Shown here: piece after piece, positions 1 to 8,691 of the stretch
Position numbering within the stretch: the first letter of the stretch is position 1
Layout: the number at the start of each line of letters is the position of its first letter
Origin: Planctomycetota bacterium
GTDB taxonomy: Bacteria; Planctomycetota; UBA1135; UBA2386
Assembly: GCA_025459175.1 (NCBI GenBank)
Contig: JALORC010000048.1
Coordinates: forward strand, 1-62,321
Direction of reading: 5' to 3'
Length of the DNA stretch: 62,321 bases
Program-made: the position numbers and the translations under genes
The notes under the pieces: model-generated
What the model was told of the DNA's origin: nothing
The model's database searches: none
The model's input: the letters and a program-made list of their open reading frames with translations, nothing else

Positions 1-114
1 TCACCGCCGCGGCCCCATCAGGATCACCCACGCCACCCCGCCGATGATCACCACCAGCACCAACAACACCAACCACCCGGCGACCCGGCGGGGCGGCAAC
101 TCGTTCTCGTTCAT
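1..114 (-). CDS. 37-residue single-pass membrane peptide
   Basis: Encodes 37 residues: a short polar head with two arginines, then one strongly hydrophobic segment (about residues 13-33) ending in two arginines. The start ATG overlaps the stop of the upstream lptG-like gene by four bases (ATGA), so it is probably translated by coupling as the last member of the lptF-lptG operon seen here. No family is recognised. A small accessory subunit of the LPS exporter is an inference from position only. The stop codon is at the left edge of the window, so the gene is complete. Confidence 0.6.
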   Translation of the reverse strand: MNENELPPRRVAGWLVLLVLVVIIGGVAWVILMGPRR

Positions 115-1190
115 GTGCGCGTACTCCCGAACAACACGGCCCCGAGCGAGCCGAACAGGATGGTCGGGGTCCAGGCCGCCACCACCGGGTGCACCAGACC
201 GTTCTGGCCGAGGCTCTGGCAGGTCAGATCGAGCATCATGTAACCGCCGCACAGCCCCATCGCGCCGAGCACCCGTTCGACGCGGCTGCCGCGTTCGTAG
301 AACACCGCCATCGGCAACGCCAGCAGCAACAGCAGCAGGTTGGCGAGCGGGTAGGTGACGTGCCGGTGCAGCGCCAGCCGCACGTCGGCGCGGTTGGGAC
401 GGCGCTCGGCGAGCTCGAGCAGTTCGGTGTACGACAGCGTCTCGGGGTCGATCGTGTCGCGGCTCTGCTGCACCAGCACGGCCGGGGTCAGGTCCGGCCG
501 GCCGAGCCACTGCTGCGGCGTCTCGAGCTTGCCGCGCAGCAGCCAGCCGTCGGTGAGCCGCCAGTCGCGATGCTCGGCGTCCCACTGCGCACTCGCGGCG
601 CGGGTGCGGCTGACGTCGTTGGCCAGCGTGCCCTGCACCAGCAGCTCGACCTTCAGCAGCGTCGACGCGACCGGGTCGAACTCGTGCACGTAGAAGCGCT
701 GCGTCTCCGCGCCGTGTACCTCGTGCACGAGGAACTTCTGCACCGCGCTGCCATGGCGCAGGAACGTCTCGTCGCTGGCCAGCGCCGCACCGACGTGTGG
801 CACCACCCACTGCCAGCAACCGGCCATCGCCAGCCCGGCGACCAGCCCGAGCCACAGCAGCGGTCGCAGCACCCGTTGGATGCTGCGACCGACGAACAGC
901 ATCGGCACCACTTCGTTGGCGTGCTGCAGGCGCGCCACCGTGAACATGCCGGCGATCACGGTCGCGAACGGCGTCATGGTCGTGAACAGCACCGGCAGCA
1001 GCTTCACGTAGTAGAGGCCGAGGTAGAGCGCGAGGTCGAAACCACCGAGGCCCTGGCGCGCGGCGCGGTCGGCGTAGCGCGGCAGGTTGTTCAGCAGGTC
1101 GACGAGCACCGACAGGAACAGGAAGAACAGCAGCGACGCGGTGAAGGCACCGAGCGCGATGCGGCCGACGTAACGATCGAGGAGTTTCAT
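111..1190 (-). CDS. lptG: LPS export permease LptG-type (YjgP/YjgQ family)
   Basis: 359-residue inner-membrane permease of the LptB2FG complex, which extracts lipopolysaccharide from the inner membrane and passes it to the LptC/LptA bridge. The family layout is visible: an N-terminal MKLLDRYVGR start, three hydrophobic segments in the first 120 residues, a soluble beta-jellyroll stretch (about 130-260), and three C-terminal membrane segments. It follows its partner with a four-base overlap and is followed by a 37-residue membrane peptide with another. Which of the two permeases is F and which is G is assigned by order and similarity only. LptB, LptC and LptA are not in this window. Confidence 0.85.
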   Translation of the reverse strand: MKLLDRYVGRIALGAFTASLLFFLFLSVLVDLLNNLPRYADRAARQGLGGFDLALYLGLYYVKLLPVLFTTMTPFATVIAGMFTVARLQHANEVVPMLFVGRSIQRVLRPLLWLGLVAGLAMAGCWQWVVPHVGAALASDETFLRHGSAVQKFLVHEVHGAETQRFYVHEFDPVASTLLKVELLVQGTLANDVSRTRAASAQWDAEHRDWRLTDGWLLRGKLETPQQWLGRPDLTPAVLVQQSRDTIDPETLSYTELLELAERRPNRADVRLALHRHVTYPLANLLLLLLALPMAVFYERGSRVERVLGAMGLCGGYMMLDLTCQSLGQNGLVHPVVAAWTPTILFGSLGAVLFGSTRT

Positions 1191-2248
1191 CGGCGCAACT
1201 GCCGCCAGCACAGCGGCACTCCGAACACGGCCAGCAACCCGAGCGGCAGCCACGCGCTCCACGGGCTGCCGCTCGACAGCAGCAGTCGCGCGCCCAGCAC
1301 CTCGCCGAGGTAGAACAACACCAGCGGCACCAGCGCCAGCATCAGCGCGACCACCCGTCCGCGGTCGCGCGCCAGCTCCGCCAGGCAGTAGCCGATCGGC
1401 GCCAGCACGGCCGGCATCAGCGCGAAGCAGCAGCGGCGGAACAGCGTGTAGACGGCCTCGTGCGGGCGCCGGTGCATGCCGCGCAGGACCTCGGCCAGCA
1501 GCTGGTCGCTGCGCAGGTCGTCGTCGCGGTCGTCGCGCCGGTCGCGGCCGGCCAGCTCGTTCAGCGGGATCCGGAAGCTGAAGCCACCGCCGTTGGTGGG
1601 CACCTCCCCGGTCGGGTCGGTGATCCCGTACAGCTCGATCGACAGCGCGCCGTCCCGGGGCTTCGGGATCGCCACCCGATCGACCAGCAGGATCGGCGAG
1701 GTCTGGTCCTCGAGCGGCCGCGGACAGTAGACCGTGCAGCCGAAGTACTCCTCGCCGCGATGCTCGCGGAACGTCAGCAGGTAGCCGGTGTCGAGCACCT
1801 TGATGCGATCGCTGCCGAGCTGCAGGCTGGTGAACGCCTTCTGCACCACGTCGGCGATCACGCGGTACTTGCGGTAGTGCACCCAGGGGATCACGTAGTG
1901 CAGCGCGAACGAGCCCAGCACCGACAGCAGGATGCCGGCCAACAGCGCCGCCGTCATCGGCGTGCGCGGGGAGATGCCGGCGGCACGGATCGCGACCAGT
2001 TCGCGGTCCTGGGCGGCGCGGGTGAACGTCATCACCACCGCGATCAGGAACGAGATCGTCAGCAGGTGCTGCAGCGAGTCGAGCGCGAACAGCAGCGTGA
2101 TCATCGCCGCGTCGATCAGCTCGCCGCCGCGCGCCTTCTGGATGCCGCGGTAGACCAGCGACACCAGCACCACCGCGAACAGCACCAGGAACGTGATCCC
2201 GGCGGAGATCAAGAGCTCCCTGAGGTAGTATCGGTGCAGTTTCCACAT
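1187..2248 (-). CDS. lptF: LPS export permease LptF-type (YjgP/YjgQ family)
   Basis: 353-residue partner of the downstream permease, with the same architecture: N-terminal membrane helices (MWKLHRYYLRELL start), a motif-rich region near residues 80-95 typical of the family (RELVAIRAAGIS), a central periplasmic domain, and three C-terminal helices. The start at 2248 fits family N-termini; an in-frame GTG at 2281 would add eleven unconserved residues. The neighbouring gene on the other strand starts only 11 bases away, so the divergent promoters must sit inside coding sequence or one start is mis-set. Confidence 0.83.
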   Translation of the reverse strand: MWKLHRYYLRELLISAGITFLVLFAVVLVSLVYRGIQKARGGELIDAAMITLLFALDSLQHLLTISFLIAVVMTFTRAAQDRELVAIRAAGISPRTPMTAALLAGILLSVLGSFALHYVIPWVHYRKYRVIADVVQKAFTSLQLGSDRIKVLDTGYLLTFREHRGEEYFGCTVYCPRPLEDQTSPILLVDRVAIPKPRDGALSIELYGITDPTGEVPTNGGGFSFRIPLNELAGRDRRDDRDDDLRSDQLLAEVLRGMHRRPHEAVYTLFRRCCFALMPAVLAPIGYCLAELARDRGRVVALMLALVPLVLFYLGEVLGARLLLSSGSPWSAWLPLGLLAVFGVPLCWRQLRR

Positions 2249-2259
2249 CGCGCCGCCCC

Positions 2260-3804
2260 ATGGTTCCGCAAGCTGCCGCACAGGGCAACGATCCGTTGCC
2301 GCATTCCACCGCCGTCGACAACACGCGCGGTCGGGCCCGGGCGATGCCGGCGGTCGCCGCGGCGCTGCGCGAACTGCTCGCGCACGATGTCGAGGCGTGG
2401 CCGGGGCTCGGCTTCCAGGTGCACAAGCAGCGCACCGTGCGCACCGTGCTGGCCGGCACGCTCGGCGGCGTGCCGGTGCACATCAAGGTGTTCCGCGCCG
2501 ACACCTTCGCGGATCATGCGCGCGATCTGCTGCGCGGGCCGCGCGGCAGCCGCGAATGCAGGAATCTCGTGCTGGCCCGGGCGATCGGCGTGCCGACCGT
2601 CGAACCGCTGGCCTGCGGCGAGGCGCGCGCCGGCGATCGGCCACGCAGCTTCGTCGTCACCCGCACCGCACCGGGCGCGCCGTTCCGGTTCGAACTCGGC
2701 CCCGCGGACCTGGTCCGGACCGGGGCCCTGCTGCGCACCATCCACGACCGCGGCATGGCGCCCGACGACCTGCACCCGGGCAACCTGCTCGTCGGCGCCG
2801 CCGGCGAACTGCACCTGCTCGACCTGACCTCGGTGCGGCACGCCGGCGAACTCGACCTGCGCCGCCGCGCCCGCGCGCTGGCGTTCTTCTGCCACGAACT
2901 CGACGGCGGCGCCCTCGACCCGGTCGCGGCGCCGCTGCTGCAGGGCTACCGGGACGCGGGCCCGGCAGCGCTGCCCGGCCTCGACGCCGAACTGCGCCTC
3001 GCCACCCATCGCTGGCGCGCGGACGCGCTGCCGCAGTTCGGCCGCCGCGCGTTCCGGCCGTGCCGCCACACCGAGGTCAGCGCGCATCGCCGCGGCCTGC
3101 CGCGCTGGTGCTGGCACCTCTCTGCAAGCCTGCCGGACCTCCGCGCGCAGTGTGAACAGTTCGCTGCCGCCCCGCCGCCGCCGCACAAGAGTGGCCGCCG
3201 CGGTGCGGTGTGGCTGCTCGACGAGCTGGCGGTCAAGGATCGCGACGCCGGCAAGGCGAGGCGGCTGTGGCAGGCGCACTACTGGCTGCTGTTCGCCCAG
3301 GTGCCGACGCCGACCCCGGTCGCGCTGCGGCGCCGCAACGGCCGCGGCCAGGTGTTCGTGCGGCGGCTGCCCGGGCCGACCCTGCGGGCCGAGTTGGCAG
3401 CCAACCGGCTCGACCGCCCCACCCTGCTGGCGGTGGCTACCGACCTCGGTAACTCGGTCGGACGCCTGCACGCGCACGGCCTCGGCAACCGCGACCTGAA
3501 GTTCGACAACCTGGTCCGGGAGCCCGGCACCGGGGCCGTGCACATGGTCGACCTCGACGGGGTGCGCCGCCGCAGCGCCGACGAGACCCGCGGCCGCGGC
3601 GCCGACCTCGGCCGGCTGCTGGCGGCATGGCGGGGCGCCGGGGAGCCGGCCGGCCGGGCGGCGGTGACCGCGTTCCTGCGCGCCTACCTGCGGGCCCACG
3701 GCAATTTGCTGCAACAGCCCCCGCTGCGGCGGGTGCTGCTGGCGACCGAACGGCGGGCGCGGGAATGGGCCAGCGCCCACCGTCAAGCGGCCGACCGGAG
3801 TTGA
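2260..3804 (+). CDS. Tandem-domain LPS/Kdo kinase-like protein
   Basis: 514 residues carrying two consecutive lipopolysaccharide-kinase (protein-kinase-like, WaaP/KdkA/InaA clan) domains. The first (about 40-250) has a lysine strand (VHIKVF), a catalytic loop with D170-L-H-P-G-N, and a metal-binding LLDLTSV. The second (about 290-500) has LAVKDRD, a catalytic loop R411-D412-L-K-F-D-N, and MVDLDGV. Both sets of residues look intact. Known relatives phosphorylate heptose or Kdo of the LPS core, and the divergent lptF-lptG neighbours fit that. Substrate specificity cannot be read. The first 28 residues are unconserved; ATG 2344 is an alternative start. No clear ribosome-binding site precedes either start. 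Confidence 0.75.
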   Translation: MVPQAAAQGNDPLPHSTAVDNTRGRARAMPAVAAALRELLAHDVEAWPGLGFQVHKQRTVRTVLAGTLGGVPVHIKVFRADTFADHARDLLRGPRGSRECRNLVLARAIGVPTVEPLACGEARAGDRPRSFVVTRTAPGAPFRFELGPADLVRTGALLRTIHDRGMAPDDLHPGNLLVGAAGELHLLDLTSVRHAGELDLRRRARALAFFCHELDGGALDPVAAPLLQGYRDAGPAALPGLDAELRLATHRWRADALPQFGRRAFRPCRHTEVSAHRRGLPRWCWHLSASLPDLRAQCEQFAAAPPPPHKSGRRGAVWLLDELAVKDRDAGKARRLWQAHYWLLFAQVPTPTPVALRRRNGRGQVFVRRLPGPTLRAELAANRLDRPTLLAVATDLGNSVGRLHAHGLGNRDLKFDNLVREPGTGAVHMVDLDGVRRRSADETRGRGADLGRLLAAWRGAGEPAGRAAVTAFLRAYLRAHGNLLQQPPLRRVLLATERRAREWASAHRQAADRS

Positions 3805-3808
3805 TCCG

Positions 3809-3831
3809 GCGGGCGTGCGAAAGTCGCCCGC
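3809..3831 (+). terminator. GC hairpin after the kinase gene
   Basis: Seven-base perfect stem (GCGGGCG / CGCCCGC) with a nine-base loop, starting five bases after the kinase stop codon. The downstream sequence has several Ts but no clean T-run, so it may be a weak or factor-assisted terminator. Confidence 0.4.
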
Positions 3832-3978
3832 GCGTTGTTGCGTTGCCGGCAGGTTGCGCCTACATCGGCGCCCTGGGAGTTGCTGACCGCGCTGCAGGCA
3901 GCGTCCCCTCACCCCTGCAACCGCTGTTCGACCGTTCGGCTGCCCGCGAAGATGCGGCCGAGGTCGACCCCCTCCTCG

Positions 3979-5694
3979 ATGAGCGACGACCATTCCCGAT
4001 CCGGGGCGCCGCCGCACGGCCACCACGGCGCTGCTGCCCATCCGAAGCCCTGGACCCGTTACTTGTCGTTGTTGCGGCCGGAGCGCCGCGACATCTACAC
4101 GATCATCACCTACGGCATCGGCAGCGCGCTGCTGACGCTGGCGGTGCCGCTGACCGTCGACGCGCTGATCAGCAACATCATGTTCGGCACGATGGTGACG
4201 CCGCTCGTGGTGCTGGTCGGCGTGCTGATCGGCTGCCTCGTGCTGCAGGCGCTGCTGCGGGCACTGCAGTTCTGGGTCGCCGAACTGATCGAGCGCCGGA
4301 TCTTCGTGCAGGTCGCCGGCGACCTCGCGTGGCGGCTGCCGCGGGTGCAGATCTCCGCGTTCGACACCATCCACGGCCCGGAGCTGGTCAACCGCTTCTT
4401 CGACACGATCACGCTGCAGAAGACCACCACCAAGCTGGTGCTGACCGGCACCGACGTGGTGCTCGGCACCGTCGTCGGCCTCGCGGTGCTGTCCTTCTAC
4501 CACCCGTTCCTGCTGGGCGTGGTCGGGGTCATGCTGGTGGCGATCGCAGTGATCGTCTTCGTACTCGGCCTCGGCGGTGTGCGTTCGTCGATCGCCGAGT
4601 CGATCAGCAAGTACCAGGTCGCCGCGTGGATGCAGGAGATGGCCCGGCACACCACGGCGTTCTGCACCAAGGGCGGCGCCGACTTCGCGACCCTGCACAC
4701 CGACGAGCTGTGCACGACCTACGTGAAGGCCCGTCGGCGGCACTTCCGGATCCTGTTCCGGCAGGTGTTGGGGCTGCTGCTGCTGCAGATCCTGGTCAGC
4801 GCCACCGTGCTCGGCGTCGGCGGCTGGCTGGTCATCGACCAGCAACTGACGCCTGGTCAGCTGGTGGCCAGCGAACTGATCGTCACCGCCGTGGTCGCCA
4901 ACATCGCCAAGATGGGGGACCTGCTGCAGCAGTGGTACGATGTCACGGCCAGCTCGGACAAGATCGGCCACCTGATCGATCTGCCGCTCGAACGCCAGGA
5001 CGGGAGCCCACTGCCCGCCAGCAGCCAGGGCGCCGCGATCGAACTGAACGGGGTCAGCTGCGGCAGCGGCGACGCCTTGCACGCGGTCGACGAGTTCACG
5101 TTGTCGCTGCGACCGGGTGAACGGGTGGCGCTGGTCGGCTCGACCGGCGGCGCCGCCAGCTATCTGCTCGACGTGCTCTACGGCCTGCGCGAACCGCTGC
5201 ATGGTCACATGACCGTCGACGGCCTCGACATCCGGCAGCTGCGGCTCGACACGACCCGCGATGACTTCGCCCTGGTGCACGGCACCGAGATCGTCGAGGC
5301 GACTCTGGAGGAGAACGTCCGCTTCGGCCGCACCAACCTCACCGCCGAACAGCTGCGCGACGTGCTGGTGGCGGTAGGTCTGTGGGACGACGTGCTGCGC
5401 CTGCCCGACGGCCTGCGGACCACGCTGACGACCCGCGGCGCCCCGCTGTCGGGCAGCCAGGCCAGCCAGCTGATGCTGGCGCGCGCGATGGTCGGTCGCC
5501 CGCGACTGCTGATGATCGACGGCGCCCTGGACATGCTGGCTCCGGCAGCCCGCTCGCGGGCGATGGCGTCGCTGTTCGATCGCTCGCAACCGTGGACCGT
5601 GCTGCTGGTGACACAACGCCCCGAAGTCGTCGCGGCGTGCGATCGCCACATCGACCTGCAGCGCACCGCGGCCGCCCCGGCAGGAGGCCACTGA
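3979..5694 (+). CDS. ABC-exporter-like protein with degenerate ATPase domain (type I secretion)
   Basis: 571 residues: an ABC exporter membrane domain (about 45-345, several hydrophobic spans) followed by a nucleotide-binding domain (about 360-565). The fold is recognisable, but every nucleotide-handling motif is changed. Walker A is GSTGGAAS (387-394), with the lysine replaced by Ala393. The Walker B aspartate D514 is followed by Gly instead of catalytic Glu. The H-loop histidine is Gln546. The Q-loop glutamine is absent. The signature is LSGSQ (490-494). It has no C39 peptidase domain. An HlyD gene follows after one base, then a TolC gene, so it sits where the inner-membrane motor of a type I secretion system should be. 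By residues it should not hydrolyse ATP as a homodimer. Start chosen at 3979; an upstream frame extension is unconserved. Confidence 0.8.
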   Translation: MSDDHSRSGAPPHGHHGAAAHPKPWTRYLSLLRPERRDIYTIITYGIGSALLTLAVPLTVDALISNIMFGTMVTPLVVLVGVLIGCLVLQALLRALQFWVAELIERRIFVQVAGDLAWRLPRVQISAFDTIHGPELVNRFFDTITLQKTTTKLVLTGTDVVLGTVVGLAVLSFYHPFLLGVVGVMLVAIAVIVFVLGLGGVRSSIAESISKYQVAAWMQEMARHTTAFCTKGGADFATLHTDELCTTYVKARRRHFRILFRQVLGLLLLQILVSATVLGVGGWLVIDQQLTPGQLVASELIVTAVVANIAKMGDLLQQWYDVTASSDKIGHLIDLPLERQDGSPLPASSQGAAIELNGVSCGSGDALHAVDEFTLSLRPGERVALVGSTGGAASYLLDVLYGLREPLHGHMTVDGLDIRQLRLDTTRDDFALVHGTEIVEATLEENVRFGRTNLTAEQLRDVLVAVGLWDDVLRLPDGLRTTLTTRGAPLSGSQASQLMLARAMVGRPRLLMIDGALDMLAPAARSRAMASLFDRSQPWTVLLVTQRPEVVAACDRHIDLQRTAAAPAGGH

Positions 5695-5695
5695 G

Positions 5696-7147
5696 ATGGC
5701 ACACTCGCAGAACGGCAAGAACTTCCCGGCCCAGAACCTGCCTGCGTTCGCGTTGACCGGACGCAACCGCGGCGTGCGTTGGCTCGGACGCTTCCTGTTG
5801 CTGTTCTTCCTGTCGCTGCCGTTCCTGCTCGCCTACATGCCCTGGCAGCAGAACCTGCAGGGCGAGGGCCGGGTCATCGAGTTGGATCCCGTCAACCGGC
5901 CGATGCCCATCCAGGCGCGCACCGACGGCATCCTGCTCAAGTGGCACGTGCGGGAAGGCAGTCGCGTCGTCGCCGGTCAGCCGATCGTCGACCTCGCCGA
6001 CAACGACCCGCGCCTGCTCGAGCGACTGCAGGAGCAGCAGACCGCGGGCGAACAGAAGCTAGCTGCCGCGAAGAGCAAGCGCAGCCAGTACGCGGAGCGG
6101 GTCACGCAGGCCGAGAATGCACGGGCCGCCGCGATGCGGGTCGCCGACGACCAGATCATCGCCGCGACCCAGGCCGTCGGCGTCGCCCGCCAGAACGTCG
6201 AAGTGGCCCGGGCGACGGTGAAGCTCAACGAATGGCTGGAGACGATGTTCACCGGCCTGGTCGCCGATCGCATCGCCGCCGGACTCGAGCTGCAGCGCGC
6301 GCAGCAGCAGAAGCTGGTCGCGAGCGCCGAGGTGAAGGCCCGCGAGGCCGCGGTCGAGGCGGCCCTGGCGACCGAGCGGGCCGCGGTCAGCAATCGGGCC
6401 CGCGTCGAGAGCGACGAGCAGGCCAAGGTGCAGTCGGCGATGGCGGATCGCGACGCCGCCGACGGCGACATCGCCGACGCCGAAGGCTCGCTGCTGCGCC
6501 TGCAGCGCGACCTCGAACGGCAACGCCAGCAGCAGGTCAAGGCGCCGTTGTCCGGCTTCGTGCAGAACCTGAACGCCAACGGTCAGGGCGGCGTGTTCGT
6601 CAAGGCGGGCACGACGCTGGCGCGGCTGATCCCCGACACCAAGCAGATGGCGGTCGAACTGATCGTCGACGGCAACGACGTCACCTTCATCGACGAGGGC
6701 CGGCACGTGCGGTTGCAGTTCGAGGGCTGGCCGGCGGTCCAGTGGGTCGGCTGGCCGAGCGCCGCGGTGGGCACGTTCGGCGGCAAGGTCGAGTTCGTCG
6801 ACCGCTTCGACGACGGCTCCGGCAACTTCCGGGTGATGGTGGTTCCCGACGAGCGGCCGTTCATCGCGCCCGAGGGGCCGGTGGTCGACTGGCTGCGCGA
6901 CCTGGTGACGTTCGAGAAGGTCAGCCAGTCAGAGAACCCGCACGCGTGGCCGGACGAGACCTGGCTGCGTCAGGGCGTGCGCGCCAAGGGGTGGATCGTG
7001 CTCGACCGCGTCTCCCTGGGCTTCGAGATCTGGCGGCAGTTGAACGGCTTCCCGCCGATGATCGACAAGCCGAAGCAAGCCAAGGCCGGGGACGGCAAGG
7101 CCGGCGACGGCAAGGGCGCCGGCGACGACAAGGACGACAAGAAATGA
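5696..7147 (+). CDS. HlyD-family periplasmic adaptor (membrane fusion protein)
   Basis: 483-residue adaptor linking an inner-membrane exporter to an outer-membrane channel. One membrane anchor lies at residues 28-48. A first lipoyl half-motif follows (about 70-105), then a long Ala/Glu/Arg-rich coiled coil (about 110-285), the second lipoyl half (around 290, KAPLSGFV), and a beta-barrel region. The tail is a low-complexity Lys/Gly/Asp stretch. The AGGAGG-like ribosome site lies within the end of the ABC gene, one base separates the two genes, and the stop overlaps the TolC start (ATGA). All three are therefore one transcription unit. Confidence 0.88.
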   Translation: MAHSQNGKNFPAQNLPAFALTGRNRGVRWLGRFLLLFFLSLPFLLAYMPWQQNLQGEGRVIELDPVNRPMPIQARTDGILLKWHVREGSRVVAGQPIVDLADNDPRLLERLQEQQTAGEQKLAAAKSKRSQYAERVTQAENARAAAMRVADDQIIAATQAVGVARQNVEVARATVKLNEWLETMFTGLVADRIAAGLELQRAQQQKLVASAEVKAREAAVEAALATERAAVSNRARVESDEQAKVQSAMADRDAADGDIADAEGSLLRLQRDLERQRQQQVKAPLSGFVQNLNANGQGGVFVKAGTTLARLIPDTKQMAVELIVDGNDVTFIDEGRHVRLQFEGWPAVQWVGWPSAAVGTFGGKVEFVDRFDDGSGNFRVMVVPDERPFIAPEGPVVDWLRDLVTFEKVSQSENPHAWPDETWLRQGVRAKGWIVLDRVSLGFEIWRQLNGFPPMIDKPKQAKAGDGKAGDGKGAGDDKDDKK

Positions 7148-8679
7148 CCGCTCCGAGCCGCAGGTCCGCCGCCAGGGGCGCGGTGCTGGTCGTCGCGGCG
7201 CTGGCCGCCGCGTGCGAGGTCGGCTCGTACCGACCGGCGCCGTTCGACCCGTCGTTCCGGCCGCCGGTCGGTTCCGGGCTCCGCCCGCGGCAGGAAGAAC
7301 CGCCGAAGCCGCAACCGAGGCCACAGCCGACCGGCCCGCTGTCGCTCGACGAGGTGCTGGGATCCGTCAACAGCCGCTACCCCCCCTACCTCAGCGCGCT
7401 GCTCGAGCGCGACCTGGCCTCCGGCCGCCTGAAGCAGTCGCTGGGCAACTTCGACACCAACCTCACCAGCAAGCTCGGCAGCCGCGTCGACGGTTATTAC
7501 GAGGCCAACACGTTGGAGGCGCTGATCGAACAGCCGCTGACCACGGGCGACCTGGTGTATGGCGGCTACCGGATCAGCGACGGACAGCTGCCGGACTACG
7601 ACAAGGGTCGAACCCAGGACAACGGCGAGATCGTGGCCGGCGTGCGTCTGCCGTTGTTCCGCGACCGCTCGATCGATCGGCGGCGGGCGACCGTGCGGCA
7701 GGCCCAGATCGATGTCGAGATCGCCGACCCGGTGATCGCCCGCGCCCGCATCGACTTCGTGCGCGCCGCCGCCCGCACCTACTTCGCATGGGTTGCCGCC
7801 GGTCAACGTCTGCAGGTCACCCGCGAGCTTCTGCGTCTCGCCACGGACCGGGTCGGAGCGATCAGCCGCGCCGTCGAACGCCAGTTCCTCGCCCCGATCG
7901 ACGTCGACGACAACCAGCGACTGATCGCGCAGCGGCAGGTGCTGGTGGCGCGTGCCGAACGGACGCTGCAGCAGGCCGCGCTGGAGCTGTCGCTGTTCCT
8001 GCGCGACGAGGACGATGCACCGGTGGTGCCAGCCGACAACCGGTTGCCTCCCGGACTCGACCCGGTCGTGCCGCTCGATGCGGCGCAGCTGCAGACGGAC
8101 ACCGAACTGGCGATCCTGCAGCGTCCGGAGCTGCGGCGCTTCCAGCTGCAGATCGACCGGGTCGAGACCGACCGGCAGCTGGCGGAGAACCAGACGCTGC
8201 CCAACCTGGACCTGATCGTCGAGGCGAGCCGATCGCTCGGCGACGATCCTTACGGCGACATCAACCAGAACGAGCTGTTCATCGGTGGCGAGGTGAAGCT
8301 GCCGCTCCAGCGGCGCGACGCCTTCGGCCGCTTGGAGATCGCCCAGACGCAACTGAGCCGGCTCCGCCTCGAACAGGGCTTTGCCCGCGATCGCGTCGTC
8401 AACGAGATCGCCGACGTGCGCTCGGCGATACAGGCTGCGGTCGATCAGCTCGCAGCGGCCAGTCAGAACGCCACCCTGGCGCAGACCCTGGTGGTGGCCG
8501 AGAACCGCTCCTTCGAGCTGGGGCGGAGCAACCTGCTGAACATCCTGGTGCGCGAGCGGGAACTCGCCGAGGCGCGTCTGCTCGAGGTCGAGACCATGCT
8601 CGACTACCACCGGGCCCGCGCCGACTACCGGGCCGCGCTCGGCACCGACGGCGTGATCGCGCCGCGCGACGGACGCTGA
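7144..8679 (+). CDS. TolC-family outer membrane efflux lipoprotein
   Basis: 511 residues. The N-terminus carries a lipoprotein signal with lipobox LAAAC (Cys24), followed by a Pro/Arg-rich linker and then the duplicated helical outer-membrane efflux domain (about 65-500) rich in Gln, Ala, Leu and Asp. NodT-type members of the family are lipid-anchored trimeric channels, and this one should complete the export conduit with the two preceding genes. It ends 12 bases from the convergent acyl-CoA dehydrogenase gene. Confidence 0.85.
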   Translation: MTAPSRRSAARGAVLVVAALAAACEVGSYRPAPFDPSFRPPVGSGLRPRQEEPPKPQPRPQPTGPLSLDEVLGSVNSRYPPYLSALLERDLASGRLKQSLGNFDTNLTSKLGSRVDGYYEANTLEALIEQPLTTGDLVYGGYRISDGQLPDYDKGRTQDNGEIVAGVRLPLFRDRSIDRRRATVRQAQIDVEIADPVIARARIDFVRAAARTYFAWVAAGQRLQVTRELLRLATDRVGAISRAVERQFLAPIDVDDNQRLIAQRQVLVARAERTLQQAALELSLFLRDEDDAPVVPADNRLPPGLDPVVPLDAAQLQTDTELAILQRPELRRFQLQIDRVETDRQLAENQTLPNLDLIVEASRSLGDDPYGDINQNELFIGGEVKLPLQRRDAFGRLEIAQTQLSRLRLEQGFARDRVVNEIADVRSAIQAAVDQLAAASQNATLAQTLVVAENRSFELGRSNLLNILVRERELAEARLLEVETMLDYHRARADYRAALGTDGVIAPRDGR

Positions 8680-8691
8680 CCGCCGCCGCGA

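Noticed and set aside
2209..5766. Very long open frame on the minus strand opposite the kinase and ABC genes
   Set aside because: It is a high-GC shadow: Gln/Arg/Ala-rich with no domain, and it covers two well-supported genes on the other strand.
5779..7143. Upstream extension of the TolC frame across the HlyD gene
   Set aside because: Arg/Gly-rich nonsense in another frame of HlyD; the lipoprotein signal at 7144 fixes the real start.
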